This document shows positions 45,442-58,776 of a DNA stretch of 64,000 nucleotides, piece after piece. Below the pieces are notes generated by a model that was given only the letters and a program-made list of their open reading frames with translations, had not been told where the DNA came from and did not search any database. The first letter of the stretch is position 1, and each line of letters opens with the position of its first letter. The position numbers were made by a program, and so were the translations under genes. The DNA is from Trachythela sp. YZ-2020. Its lineage: Eukaryota; Cnidaria; Anthozoa; Malacalcyonacea; Clavulariidae. The stretch is from NCBI GenBank assembly GCA_016169945.1, contig JADLSH010000369.1:8483384-8547383 (forward strand), read 5' to 3'.

Positions 45442-46569
45442 TGATCAACCAACTTGAATATTCAAGTTGTATGTTCAGCGGTATTGTAGAGAACTTTATA
45501 AAACTTTATGTAGGCTACTTCGTCATGTCGTGAACATAGCAGTTCCCGTTTGGCGTTGAGTAACGTAATGCAACTCACGATTTTTTGAAAACAACATGTA
45601 AACAAACTGGTTGCCCTTGGCAACTTGGCATCCTATAGAAATACGTTAAAAACCCCATGGAATTTTACCTTTTTTAAAAAAGTAAGTTTGCCTCGTGAAT
45701 TTGCAATAATAGTTTATTGTGACAAACCAAGATACCTATCATGCTAATTTCTTCTAAATATTTCCCCCCGCCATTTCTCATTTCGATTTTTCCTTCAATG
45801 TCAAAAACAAGCGCGCTGGTACCAGTCCCATCCGCATCACATATTTTCTTGGGATTTAAGAGTATTTTGTTAGTTTCAGCCCATTCACACAGACCGTGTA
45901 TGACTTCCTGCATGGAGCTAATATACTAGATTTATACTATATCTATAATTTCTCCATAGATTATGTGCGGTTATCCATACGCATGCCTTTTTCAAAAATC
46001 TGATCCTGAGTGCAGTCGTCCGCGTATTCGCATGTGTGAATATGAAATTGGCTGGGGACAGCGTCCTCTAAGTCATTAATATGTACAGTAAACAAAATAG
46101 GTGATATAACTGAACCAATAGGCGCAATTGACGACAGGATTCCATGTAAATTGACTTGTTGGGTTCTGCCTGCAAGGAAACTCCTGATCCACAACCAGAA
46201 TGATTTATTAACATTCATAATGCTAATTTTTCTAAAAGAATGTTATGGTCCACCAAATTAAAAGCCTTTCGGAAGTCAATAAATAGGGCATGGACACCTT
46301 CTCTACCAGGCTGAGGATTATCCGTTGCATTGTACTAGTTCGGTGTCCTAGATATCAGGACGGAAACTGTGGACAGACCATGGGTGAAAGCATGTTGATT
46401 GTTCTTTACTTTCAAATGCGAGATATTTAGTTAAAGTTGTAGTTTTTCAAGAACCTTGGCCAACTGGGGGAGGACAGTTATCTGACGGAAGTAATATTCA
46501 ATGTCACTTGGATTTTGGACTTTAGCAACAGGAGACACCAACGCATGTTTATAGCGTGTTGGGTACATA

Positions 46570-46945
46570 CATTATTTTATACTGGTAACAACGATATTTT
46601 AGTTTTAGTTTTTTAGTTTTAATATGTTTACCACTCTGTTGTGGACGGAAAGCCTTAACAGGTTTTGCAACCCAATTGACGAGGTTCGAGGTTTCGAGGG
46701 TTAAGTTAGTGGTTAGTAGTTAGTGCCTAAGGGTTAGTTCTTAGCGAGGGAGGAAAACTGGAGTACCCGGAGAAAAACCCTCGAAGCACAGGAGAGAACC
46801 AACCAATCTCAACTTACATGAGTTTATCAAGCGCACTGACGTTATCCAACCTGAGTAAATCCATGCCCTCGACCTGCTGTATAGCCAGCTTAACTCAGAG
46901 GTAAGAGACAGCGCGCTAACCGCATCTGCCACCCGTGCTTCCCTG
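46570..46945 (-). mobile_element. tRNA-headed SINE, second copy of the central domain
   Basis: The minus strand reads CGGGTGGCAGATGCGGTTAG (A box region) and then GGGTTTTTCTCCGGGTACTC with CAGTTTTCCTCCC, matching the SINE at 12343-12652. It ends in an A/T-rich AAACTAAAA tail. It is inserted in the RT coding sequence of the LINE, after the CDDFAPVV codons. Confidence 0.75.
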
Positions 46946-46990
46946 AACTACAGGAGCAAAGTCGTCACAGAATCTCTTAAGTAGTCAGGC

Positions 46991-47916
46991 CACAGGGAGT
47001 CCAACTAAGAACTGTGACGAGTAGGACTAAATATAGCGTAGTATATTCAAATTATTGTACTTACTTGTATAAATCATAGAGCTTGTATTATGCAGTGAAT
47101 AGCTTCAAACATTACTTCAATTCGAACAATGATTCAAAACGAAAATATTGCATCATTTGCATGGCGAATTATTGATAATACGAAATTATTACACGACGTT
47201 TCGAGCAATTAAGTAACAGCAAGGATTGCGGGCGCTCGAGCGAAGGCGAGGGGAGAAAGAAAGAAAGGGATGAAACACCGATCACGTGAGCGTTTAGTGT
47301 GCTCCATAAGTAGTCGGTTCTCTCGGAATGAGGCGACGACCGAACCTTTCACGAAGATATAATCACACGCCGAACAATAGCCGAAGGTCGAAATCGGAAT
47401 TAATACGTCACGAATTTACGTCACGAGAACCGACTACTTATGGAACACATCTCGCGAAAACGTCGAAGAATGCCCGCTGTTATAAATCCCGTAAAATAGT
47501 TTCATCAACTGTTTTTCGGTAGTGACCATATTTGTTTATGCAATAGAACATCGTCTGAATCGTAAAAAAAACACACAAAAAGATGAACCGACTACTTATG
47601 GAGCACACTAAACGCTCACGTGATCGGTGTTTCATCCCTTTCTTTTTCTTTCTCCCCTCGCCTTCGCTCGAGCGCCCGCAATCCTTGCTGTTATTTAATT
47701 GCTCGAAACGTCGTGTAATAATTTCGTATTATCAATAATTCGCCATGCAAATGATGCAATATTTTCGTTTTGAATCATTGTTCGAATTGAAGTAATGTTT
47801 GAAGCTATTCACTGCATAATACAAGCTCTATGATTTATACAAGTAAGTGCAATAATTTGAATATACTACGCTATATTTAGTCCTACTCGTCACAGTTCTT
47901 AGTTGGACTCCCTGTG
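46991..47916. mobile_element. Foldback hAT-like element, 926 bp
   Basis: The ends CACAGGGAGTCCAACTAAGA and complement are flanked by GTCAGGC direct repeats (46984-46990 and 47917-47923; an 8-bp reading has one mismatch). The arms are about 320-340 bp and nearly identical. Non-coding. It interrupts the LINE RT in the KIPAWLLK-type region; the tryptophan codon reads TGA in the flanking copy. Confidence 0.88.
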
Positions 47917-49157
47917 GTCAGGCTGGTATCTTATCTACTCCAGACGCCTTTCTAGGTTTTAGGTGCTTAAGACAATTCTTAACTTGACCAATGGGATGGT
48001 AAAGGTGGTGTTGTGCTTTAAGTAGATGATCTACTTGGTTCATATCAATTACATTATTCGAGAGATTCTTTCAAGGTTTCGTGAAGGTCACTCGTAGCTT
48101 TTGAGCTAAGTCAGCTAACTCAAATACGTCATCATCGGATGGGTTTCCCAAGGTATTTGTTCCGTTATTAGTTCTTAGCAGTGCATAGATAGACTTAAAC
48201 CACTTCGCTGGATTAGATGTACGAAAATCCTTGACTTTTGCTTGGTAATAGTTGGCTTTCGCTTTTATTATGAGTATAGACGATATCCAACAATTGCTTA
48301 TAACGCCTGGATCTTAGTTTTAATATAACTTGTCATCCAAGGCTTGTCGGAAGGGTGCATTCTTACTGTATTTTACACGATTCATCCATAATTTTCAGCA
48401 CAGTTGAGCTAAAAATGTTTACATTCTCGTCTAACTCTTGTTAAGCATACACCGCAGACTAGTCCTCGCAAATGATTTTTCTCGATGCGTCAAAAGTCTT
48501 ACTCGTTTGGAATAAGCCGGTACTTGTTGTTGTCCTTTAGGTACGAGGAACAAGCATTGATGGTCAGAACGACCCAGAGGGGGTAGGTGTTGAATCGGAT
48601 CAAACATATTTGACATATTTATAAGGATTTGGTCTAAAATAGTATTTCCCCTTGTTGGAGCAGTCACAGATTTATTTAGATTAAAACGACAACACAAGCG
48701 ACTCAGGTTTAATTGGTTAAAGTCACCGGCAATAATTGCTGATGATGGACGGTCACGAAGCAGACTATCCAGACTTCCAGTAAGATAGTCTATCATGTCA
48801 TTTCCACAATCAATGCTTTGGCCAGGAGGATAGTATACAGTTGCTACTATTATCGAACTGAATGGTCTGGGAGTTCTAGGTGGGTTCAGTAGTAGCCATA
48901 GTACTTCTTTATCTCCCACTTCTACAGTTGTCATACGGTTAACTGGTATGCTTGTATGTCCATAAGCAAGTATACCTCCACCAGGGGTAGATCTGTCCAA
49001 ACGATACATCGTATAGTCATTTCCGATATGCACAGCCGAATCAGGAATTATATTTAAAGTTTTCAAGAACATATTTGTGCAATACTTGCAGTAGCCTTAT
49101 CTTCATCCTAATAGAATGGTCATTTTATGTTTTTATCCACGTTCAATATATTTCTAA

Positions 49158-49735
49158 GGCCTGCTCTGGGACCTCAACTCGCCTTAAATCGCCTTAAATC
49201 GCATCGGTTAAAAGTCCCAATTTTCCTTAAATCGCCTTAAATCGCCTTAAATCGCTTAATAACTCCTTGTAACTCGCAATATCATATTAAATCCATATTA
49301 AATCGCCTTAAATCGCTTTAAATCGCCTTAAATCGCCTTAACTCCGCATTGCTTAAGTCGCGCCAATTTTTCCTTAAATCATATTAAATCATAACTCGCC
49401 TTGCTCGCATTATCTCGCGGCGAGATAAGGCGAACCTAGGCATCTGAGCAGGCCTTTTCTACGGCCTGCTCTGGGACCTCAACTCGCCTTAAATCATATT
49501 AAATCATCGGTTAAAAGTCCCAATTTTTTCAGCCAAATGCCAAATGCTAAATCATCTTAATCGCCCAACTCGCCTTAACTCGCAATATCATACAGCAAAT
49601 CGCCTTAAATCGCTGTAGTCCTTTAAATCGCCTTAAATCATAACCGCATTGGCAAAGTCGCAATTTTCCTTCGTCTTTTAAAATCTTTGCTCATATGCTC
49701 GCATTATCTCGCGGCGGTTAGGCGATATCCCAAAC
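49158..49735. repeat. Two adjacent copies of a CGCCTTAAATCG-rich element
   Basis: Both copies start GGCCTGCTCTGGGACCTCAA (49158 and 49464) and consist mainly of CCTTAAATCG words. The first ends ATCTGAGCAGGCC, the complement of its start, so each is likely a small non-autonomous DNA element of about 290 bp. The second copy lacks the matching end. Confidence 0.75.
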
Positions 49736-50507
49736 GGGCCCTTTTCTCACTCACTTTCTCATCATATAAGTGCTACAAGAAATCGCGGTAGACGCGTGTA
49801 CGCCATACATGGCGTGCCTATTTTAAATTTTAAATAGGGGTCTGGCCCGAAACTTTTTAGTCTCGTCTCAAAAGTTTATGTTTATAAAGTTTCCATGTTC
49901 AAAATATTATACGATTTAATCAATTCTTTTCAGGTAGATCTTTAAATATAACTATTGCCACCCACAAAGGAGAGATTTTTAAAACGCATATAAATAAATT
50001 CGTTTGCTTAAAAATATATTTTTGACTGCTTTTTGATTTGACTACAGCATGCGACAGCATAGCAGGCATGCGTAGCAATACAAATTTGAGTTGTTTATAA
50101 AGTATAAGTATTTAACTGACCTGGCACTGACAGGTTGGGAATTGTTGCGAGGAAGTTTCTAGGCACCAGAAAGGCATGCAACTGTGTTTTACTGTTCATA
50201 TTGATTATGTGGAAGAGCAGCTTGCGCGTCTACACCTTGTTTAATACTGAGTTGCTGATGTTGTATGTTTACTCAAATAGCTCATCATATAGGGGATATT
50301 AATGCAAATTTGTATGTCGCTGACCAAAGCAAAAGCAGATATCATTGGACAAGCGCCAGCTTAAAGGCCTGACGTCGAGTATATCACTGCATGAATATGT
50401 ACAGGGTACTACAGTTTTAATCTTTGACGTAAAAAGAGGTGCAAACGTAATAAACACAATAAAACACAGCTCTGGCAACAACATTGGAAAGCATTCAGCC
50501 AGGGTGG
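49736..50507. other. Non-coding stretch, no feature recognised
   Basis: AT-rich with no domain-bearing frame. The open frames at 50299-50533 on both strands have no recognisable motif. Confidence 0.45.
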
Positions 50508-50628
50508 GCTTATGGCAATTTCTCTCCATATAGTCCCAGCGACTTAATGCTCAATAGGCTGTTCATGGGAATTTGAGCTTATGGCAATTTTTCTCTCTCC
50601 ATATAGTCCCAGCGACTTAATGTAATGG
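50508..50628. repeat. Local tandem duplication, unit about 70 bp
   Basis: The phrases GCTTATGGCAATTT and CCATATAGTCCCAGCGACTT occur twice in succession. Confidence 0.8.
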
Positions 50629-50879
50629 GAACGTCTTGTTTTAATTATTTAATTTTGGTATTAACGATTTGCGGGGCTGATATAGCAGAATTCTTTGTGT
50701 TAACACCGCTGCGGTATCCGCTACCCAGCCTACCCATTTTTCGCGACAGAGTGGGAAAAATTGGCGGCAGCGGATGCTTGTTGCGGTAAAAGTGAAGAGT
50801 AACACAAACTACTCGTCGAGTAGAGATCTTGAAAGAGAAAATGTGGGAAGATCTTGTTGTAGTCGAACTTGTCACGGAA

Positions 50880-53805
50880 GCTTAACAGAACAGCTCTCCT
50901 GTATAACTTCTATCGCCCTCCTGATTCCTGTCTTGATGTAATACAGTAACATCTGAATTCATCGCTTCAAAGTAATCCTGAGTCAAGCTGCATTATCCTG
51001 ATTGGAGACTTTAACTTTCCAGCAATTGGTTGGTCTCTCCGATCAACCAACTCCTGCAACTAATGGAGGACAACTTGTAGAAGTCATTTGTGACTTAGGT
51101 TGCTGATAATTTCCTGCAACAATTTATCTCTGGCTCCACGCACATTGGTGGTAACAAGCTGGATCTGCTACTTTGTAACTGTCCTGAGATTATCAAGAAT
51201 GTATCAACACTGCCATCTGATCCAATTAAGTTTTCCAACAGATCATAACATCATCGAATAACATCATCATAAACTCCGCAGTTTTCTTAACACGAAAGCC
51301 CTTTGAAACTTTGTTCCATCTGACGATATTAACCAGTGCTGGTCACTATGGAAAGAGTGGTTTCTAAATGCCGTTCCATAATTTTATCCCGGTTAAAAAA
51401 GTTAAGGACCAAAAAACTCGCCCCCTTGGATTGACTTGGTGAAGTAGATACTATATTAGAAAGAAATATGCCGCCCTAATGAAATATAGGAAGAGTCGAA
51501 CTGACTACCGCAAACGAAAGCACGTGAATTAAGTCAACTTTATATCAAATATCTAATTCAAAGGAAACATCGTGACTACGTGCTTAAGATTAAGGACTCT
51601 TTCCGCGACAACCCGAAACTGTTCTGGAGCTATAATAAAGCTGTTTTTCATCACCGGTCAACTCATAACGCTGTCATTTCACACAGCAACGGCAAAGTGG
51701 CAAAAACATCTAAAGAGAAAGCTGAACTCTTTAACTCTTACTTCCACGTCTGTTTTCCAACCACCAAGTTCAATCAAGTCACTGCCTCCTGTTCTTCTCG
51801 AATACCACCTTGATTCACTACTAAAGGTGAGATCACGTTCGATGTCGAAGAAGTTTGTTAACAGCCTGACGAATCTGGATACTTCTAAAGCCAGCGTGGA
51901 CCTGACGGAATTCCTGCCCGGCTTCTGGAAAGAATGTAGTCACCAAATCGCTCCCAGCCTATGCATCTTTCAACCATTCCCTAAGATCTGGACGTATTCC
52001 TTCCGAGTGAAATCAGCTGATGTCACTCCGGTACACAAAGAAAATTCCAAAGAAACCAGCTGAGAACTATAGACCAAATCTCGCTATTGCGTTTCCATCA
52101 TTAGTAAGAGACCTTAGAACGGTGCATTTACTGGAGATTTTATGGCCACGTTGAACACCTTATCAGTCCATCTCAACACGGTTTTCTGAGTGTTTGAAAT
52201 CGTTCGTGTGTCACTCCAACTCCTGTCAGCGTTTCACACTATCGGACGGCAGATCTAGATAAGAATTACTCAGACAGACGTCTTGTATCTCGACTTCAGC
52301 TAAAAGCGTTTGGCTCCGTCGACCACAACATCTTACTGGATAAGCTTCGTTGGTGTAACGGCGTCACAGGATCTGTTCTTGATTGGTTCGCTGACTATTT
52401 AAACGGTAGAACTCAGAGAGAGTTGTTGTGGATGGTATTGGCTTCAGCATGGTCTTCAGTCACTCTGGTGTGCCTCAGGGAAGCATCCTGGGACCAGTTC
52501 TGTTCATTATATTCATCAACGATCTCCCAGACATTATACATACTGGAACTGGAACCACCACGCCTTGTACGCGGACGATACTAAAAACTCCCACCAACAT
52601 GTTACCTTGCCTCGCGATTGCGAAAAAGCTTACAGCAGTCTTTGGTCAAGTTAGATCAATGGAGTATGAACAACAATATCTTCTTCAATGCCTCCAAGTG
52701 TAAAGTCCTCACTATCACGCGAAAGAAAACCCTGTCATCCACGAATATACCCTTGGGACTGAAAAGCTAACTCGTGTAGAGCCATGAAAAGGACCTTGGT
52801 GTATTTACTACGAAACAAAACTCTCATGGGAACTACATGTAAATACTATTGTTGCGAAGGCTAACAAAATGTTAGGCGCGCTTAAAAGAACTTGCAACTA
52901 GTATCACGTGACATGAATACCCGACGAACTTTGTATCTGTCATTTGTTAAATCCCAGTTGTCGTATGCCTCGGAGGTATGGTGCACCGGTCAACAACGCC
53001 CAGTTATCGAGACGAGTAAGAGAAAGTCCAACGGAGATAGCAACGAAGTGGATATTGAAGAATAGAGAACTGGGACTTACAAAAGAACGGCTGTTGACGT
53101 TAAATCTGCTACCACTTAAGCTACGACAGAGAAATCAGGACTTAGTGTTCTTTTACAAAGCTCTATTTGGTTTTGTAAACGTGAACTTGAGCTTAACTTT
53201 GTGTCGTTTGTCAGCCATGGTCGTACTCGGCTGAGCAAGATTTCCTCTGAGTATATCACCTCCAAAACCCACTGTGTAAAACTACGCACTTTCCAATTCT
53301 CCTACTACAACCTGTATTGTCAAAAGCTGGAACATTGTATGTCAAGAAGTATCTTTTGACAGTTTCTCTAGTCCTAGTACTTTTAAATCTTATCTCAAGC
53401 GCAAATATTCAGTCTTAGTTAATTCTATTTATGACGTGGACATGTCTTGTACGTGGTCTTTGGTAGGGACTGTCCTTGCCACAGGACCTAACTAGTTATT
53501 AACATGCTGGTAATTGATGTATATTAATTAATGTGTAGCATTGTAATACCACAGTAACATAATTTGATATAGGCATAATACAGCATTATACTGTTACTAA
53601 CACAGTAATTACTGTTACTAACACATTATATAATGTGATTTATTAACACAGTAATTTTTCACTAAGTTTGGGCAGGCGCCTTGCATGGTTCTTACAGTCC
53701 CGTTTGCCTCGCCCATTTAGGGTCTTTGTTTTACCTGTTTAAGTATATTTAATTATATAACTCTTTGTAAATATGCTTTAGTGGACCTAATAAAGACAAT
53801 AATAA
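50880..53805 (+). mobile_element. CR1/L2-like LINE, heavily degraded
   Basis: The endonuclease remnant has FYRPPDSCLD and LIGDFNFPAIGW (about 50910-51040). A linker with DNPKLFWSYNK follows (51600). The RT has SILGPVLFIIFINDLP (52480) and ADDTK remnants. The C-terminal part has RESPTEIATKW and LLPLKLRQRNQDLVFFYK (53020-53160). The 3' end is AATAAAGACAATAATAAATA, just before the 14-bp repeats at 53808. Frequent frame breaks mark it as old. Confidence 0.82.
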
Positions 53806-53807
53806 AT

Positions 53808-53905
53808 ACCCGGTATCCGCTACCCGGTATCCGCTACCCGGTATATGCTACTCGTTTTCGGTACCCGTATACCGGTACTCGCGTTTTCGATCCACCATAC
53901 AATAT
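53808..53905 (+). repeat. 14-bp units (CCGGTATCCGCTAC) and adjoining block, LINE 5' end
   Basis: Three to four units, followed by GGTACCCGTATACCGGTACT and CGCGTTTTCGATCCACCAT. The same order, array then this block, is found on the minus strand at 40757-40360. Confidence 0.8.
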
Positions 53906-53909
53906 TGTA

Positions 53910-55015
53910 CAAAAAAAAATTATACAGTGTTGCGTGTTACCATGTTTACAACGATTGACTAAATACTTCATGTTACAATAATTTTTGGGAACAATAATTT
54001 TTATTTATTTAAAAATATTTATACACGGTAACCTTCAGCTATATACAGAATAAATAAGTAGTAAAAATAAAGCTGCTTTTCAAAGGGCCGTATGAAGTTA
54101 CAATATTAAATAGTAAAATAGTAAACGAAACTAATACAACACTACAATAACATACTAATTAACATGATTTCTGAACTAAATAAACACACGCATGAAGTAT
54201 CATTTTCGTTATATTGCCGTTAAGACACTATTTTTTATACTCTTTGCTTTGGGAGTTCCAGATTTTGCGGCATAACTAAAATATCTTTTCTTGGCATTAG
54301 TTTTGGTTTTGATAATTTCAGCACTAAGTTGTTACTCATTATGATTATCATTATAGGAGACCTGAAACATGCCTGGAATTCGCTTGATAACGCAACAAAA
54401 GCATCAAAAATATTTCTGTTTTTAAAAACATACTTAAATCGAATAGGTAAATAGTTTAATTAAGTAATTAATTTGTTTATATATTACACGGCTCTCAGGA
54501 AGAGCATTTTTGCAATGATGAGACATTGTGTTTAAATAAAGTTCAATTCAATTCAATTCAGTTATACCCTGAGGACATGTATTCTGAAGAGCCTTTGTAA
54601 CATAATTCATAGTTTGCGAAGTACGTTGTTCGTTGAGATTATTCCATCTAATTTACAAAAGGACTTCTTTTGGCCTAATATCATACCAGAAATACATGCA
54701 TGCAGAATCCCCCGCCCATTCAGAACCAAACAATCTACTTCCCAAAAGCTATTGTAACATGAAGTACTGAGTCGTAATGTTACTGGAAGCTAACTAGAAA
54801 ACCTAACGGTTCACTTAGCTTCCAAGCTCTAAAATGTTGTGTAAAATTATAAATTCTATCTATATACTAACTATTTAAGAATTGTTATTTGTGTATATAT
54901 TTTTCTATTTAAGAGTGAAATAAAGTTGTATTGTATTGTATTGTATTGTATTGTATCGTAACTGTAACCATGGTAGGACGCAACAAGTCAACACGACAAC
55001 ACTGTAATCTGTATA
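53910..55015 (+). mobile_element. Insertion with LINE 3' ends inside the 5' region of another LINE
   Basis: Contains two LINE-like 3' tails: AAGTTCAATTCAATTCAATTC at about 54540-54560 and a (TTGTA)n tail at about 54926-54957, preceded by AATAAAG. No coding remains of note. It separates the 14-bp block from the leader block at 55020. Confidence 0.6.
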
Positions 55016-55019
55016 TATC

Positions 55020-55667
55020 TTTTGTAAATTTGTACAAAATGGTAAAATATTGATAAGATTTGTACTTCTAAGTATAAAATTATCAATTACCCAACTATAT
55101 AAAATAGGTATGTTATTATGTACTCTTTTAGCTTTGATACTTCCCCAACCTTATTCCCCAACCTCTGTAATTACCCCAAATTCTGAGATGGATCAATTCT
55201 CGAGGAAAATTGCTCATTATGTCCCTAAGATCATGGTTGCAAATGTTAGGTCGCTGGTGCCCAAAATTGAAGAAATACAAGAATTTATTAATCGCAATCG
55301 GATCAGTATTGCGTTTATCCTCGAGAACTTGGTTTACGATCAACTATTACGGACAGCGTTATTGATATCACTGGATATTCGTTGATGAGGAAAGAGCGCT
55401 CGTCGGATAGCCATGGTGGGGTTGGCATTTACATAAGAAATAACCTGTTTGAAAGTATAAACGATTGGAGCTACTGTCTTGCTGTGAAGATCGTGAGAAA
55501 TTATATGGCTTTATTTACGACCGTCGTCTACCCAGAGGTTTCTCCTCACTTGTCGCAGTAGTTTATCACCCCCACTGGACGACAGCCGAGAATGATCATA
55601 TGCGCGAACATTTATTCCACCGTTTGGTCTTTCAGATCATAATACAGTTACTGTTGAGGGGGTTCTG
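55020..55667 (+). mobile_element. LINE leader and endonuclease fragment
   Basis: The block shared with 40225-40355 runs to 55140. The endonuclease start follows with KIMVANVRSLVPKIEEIQ, and then VIDITGYSLMRKERSS and GGVGIYIRNN in a second frame. A Gypsy LTR cuts the sequence at 55668. Confidence 0.75.
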
Positions 55668-55827
55668 TGTTGAGTCTTACATTGTTGAGTCTTATGTAAT
55701 ATAATATTAATCAGCAACGGCTTGTTATTGTACATGTATATACTCTCATGCATCTATTAAGGTTAATTACTTAATCACTGTTATGCTAATATCTACAAAT
55801 CTAACTGAATACATTATAGTTACTACA
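55668..55827 (-). repeat. 3' LTR of the Gypsy element
   Basis: 160 bp, TG...CA ends, with a doubled TGTTGAGTCTTA at one edge that is also seen in the 5' LTR. Confidence 0.85.
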
Positions 55828-55977
55828 TCTCCCCCTTTCAGATAATAGTCTATGTTCTGGAATCGTTCTCAGAACGTTCACAAATCTATGTAAATTATAT
55901 ATATTTTTGGTTCTTTTCAATGTTTCTATCCTATACTAATATATTATACTTATCTACAGTAGTCCTTCAATCTTCTG

Positions 55978-57435
55978 TCAAATACTGAAATCTTCTTCCC
56001 ACTTGGATCGGCGAGGTCCCTGGTTTTGGTCTTCATTTCCATTTTGTCTTTGTGGGATGTCGCACTGTTCTTGATGATTTGTCAGGCTCGACTGTTCTGG
56101 CTGATCGGGCTGTTCTGGCTGATCAGGTTGTTCCTGGCTGATCTGGCTGTTCTGTTGTATGTGTACCATCTGTTGCTGGTGTTTTGGTCGTTTTCGATCA
56201 TGTCTCTCGGTAACTTCCGGTTCTTTCAATCGTTTGAATCTCGATATATCTCGACATTTGATTTTCCGTCTTTCATCCTTTCTGCGATGACCGTTGATCC
56301 TTTGATTCTAGTCACTGTGTATACATACGATTCGAATGAGTGTCTCCTTTTCTCTTATTCTCGTTTCACGACGACTGCGTCGCCGACTTTTAATTGATAT
56401 TTCTTTGATCGATGTCGTTTGTCGTGATTTCGTTTAGCTTTCTCTTTGTATGCTTTATCATTTCGTCTCACATCCTCGTCTTTGGGCGATGTTTCAACAC
56501 TGAAGTGTTCTAACTTCGTTCTAACCCGTCTGTTCATTAATAATTCGTACGGTGTAGTTTTTGTTGCAGGATGTGGCGTGCTTCGATAGGCTTGGGCATG
56601 TCATATGTCGCTTCATGAAAATCTGTGTGGTTTTCTTTTGCAATTGCTGCGACCTTGTTGATCAGTTTATTGAAGTTCTCCACCTGTCCTTGCGCTTTCG
56701 AGTGATATGGCGTTAAAAGCATGCTTGAATCCGAGCTCTGCGGCAGTTGACTGAAATCGTGTGAATTGAAAGGTGAGTCCATTGTCCGTCTGAACTACCC
56801 TTGGTATTCCATGTGTTGCGAATATTTTCTTTAATTTTTTCTGACTCGTTTGATCGCTGTTGAATGGATAAACTCTACTTCTGGATATCGTGAAAACTGG
56901 TCGGTTAACACCATAACATACTCTCCGTTGAAAGGTCCTGAAAGTCCAATTCAACCGTCTCCCATGGTTGTTGTGGCAATTCGGTCATCTTCGCTGGTTC
57001 GGTGTGAAATGTATTTGTTGCTATCTGACAACTAAAACATGATTGTACTATGGTCTCAATCTGGATATTCATTCCTGGGAACCAGTATATTTGCTTCGGA
57101 TCCTTTCCTTTGTCTTACTTGTTCCAAGATGACCTTGATTATGTGCAATGTTAATGATTTTCTTTCGTAGCGATTTAGGAGGAATAATCTTTTCGCCTCC
57201 AGTACTACTCCTTCTGCTTCGTATATCTCGGTTCTCAGATCATGGTATTGATTCAAGTCTTCATCTTTGCTGTCCACTTTCCGGTTCTGATGGCTTGTAT
57301 AAGTGTTTGAAGCTCTCGATCTTTGCTGGTTTCTTCGCGAACCCTGCTTGCTCGAGTATAATGGCGTGGTTTGTCGCGATGACTCCTCTCACGTGTTGTT
57401 CCAGATGTGTATCTTCTGTGTATGGCAGCCAACAT
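55978..57435 (-). pseudogene. Gypsy integrase region
   Basis: The zinc-binding region (about 57435-57056) is followed by the catalytic core: QTDNGLTFQF (second Asp, about 56800) and TPYHSKAQGQVENFNKLI (third catalytic Glu, about 56700). Then come MNRRVRTKLEH and a chromodomain-less basic C-terminus (GDAVVVKRE, about 56360). A Gln/Pro/Glu tail runs to 55978. Four or more frame changes. Confidence 0.82.
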
Positions 57436-58660
57436 GGGTGTCTGGATATATAATCGGTCATGTTCGATTTTCCGGGTATATGAATCATGGTAAACTCCAG
57501 ATTCTGCATCTTCATTCTCATTTGTTCTAATCTGGGAGGTAATTTAGCCTTTGGATTATTGAAGAGTGGAACTAGCGGCTTGTGATCTGTGGCAATCTGG
57601 AATCGTTTGGACCCAAGAACGTACATTTGTAATCTTGTTGTCGAGAATTCTACCGCTAGAGCTTCTCGTTCAATTTTAGAATAGCGACTCTCCGTTTCTG
57701 TCAATGTCCTGCTGACGTAATGGACAGGTTGATATCCGTGTGCCGTCTTTTGAAATAATCCTCCTCCGAGGCCCACTGGACTTGCATCACAGATAATTAG
57801 TGTTTCTCTTTCTGGGTGGTATGGAATCAATACCGGTTCCGATGTGATAGCGTTTTTTCAAGTCGTCAACTGCTGCTTGTTGTTCTGCCGTCCACTGACA
57901 TTGTTGACCAGTCTTTGTCAATCTTCGTAGAGGTTCACATCTACTGAAGAAATTTTCCACGTATCTGGACAAATATGCCATCATTTGAATGAACGACACC
58001 AACTCCTCCTTGTTCTTTGGCCTTTCCATGTCTTGGATGGCTTTAATCTTAGTCAGGCTTGGACACAACCCTTCACTGGTGAATAGAAGGCCATGGAATT
58101 CTAACGATGACTGACCAAATTCACATTTCTCCTTTCTCAAGGAGAAGTAATGTTATGTACTCTTAGTCTTTCAGTAGATTCTCCAAATTTCGATTGTGGT
58201 CTTCCCAATCTCTGCCTCCAACCATGATATCCCTTCGGACAGTTGTGAGAACGCGTGGAATGCCAGATATAATCTTGGACATCTCTTCGTCAAAAGATCT
58301 TGGCTGTTTACTCCTCCAAAAGCCAGACGCTTATGGCGATAGTTCCCCAATGGTGTTGAGAACGTCATAACTCTTCTTGATTCTTCATCGAGTACGAACT
58401 GGTGGTACCCATGATTTTAGATCGACTTTGCTGAAGACTGTACAGTCCTTAAACTCATTGACGAAATCTTCAGTTATCGGTGCTTGGACCTGCCTCGTTC
58501 GTGACATGGATTGATTCAGGGTACGTAGATCAAGACTAACCCGAATGTCTTTGGGATACTTTGCCTTTGGCTGAACTACGAGTGGGAACTTGCCACCATT
58601 CAATTGCTTCGTGTTCGGTCCTACTAAAGTGATACAGTACGCGTCTTGGTTTCTGAGCAA
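57261..58660 (-). pseudogene. Gypsy reverse transcriptase and RNase H
   Basis: RT fragments run from 58660: RVSLDLRTLNQSM, FSKVDLKSW, MTFSTPLGNYRHKRLAFG, KCEFGQSSLEFHGLLF and MMAYLSRYVENF. RNase H follows in a clean 189-codon frame (57830-57261) with CDASPVGLGGGLFQ, EREALAVEFSTTRL and ATDHKPLVPLF, and then NMTDYISRHP. The YxDD box is lost in the damaged stretch near 58150-58370. Confidence 0.88.
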
Positions 58661-58776
58661 TTGGCGTTGTGTTTTCTTTCATTGGAAGGTGTATCTCGAT
58701 ATCTCTACCGTCTCTTTGTGCCCGTCAATTCTTGAAATCTGTCTTGGTATTTCTGAAGGATCTTTCTAAGTACTGA

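Larger units (their letters stand above)
45620..49080 (-). mobile_element. CR1/L2-like LINE interrupted by a SINE and a foldback hAT
   Basis: Endonuclease frame 49072-48431 (TVYYPPGQ, AGDFNQLNL, GRSDHQCLF) is followed by the RT start with KPRKASGVDKIP (about 47960). The RT then resumes beyond the two insertions with LVDH and LLEKL (about 46240), GSVISPILFTVHINDL (about 46110), YADD (about 46030) and a C-terminal fragment to 45674. Frames are broken. The order of insertions inside it is given in the two entries below. Confidence 0.85.
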
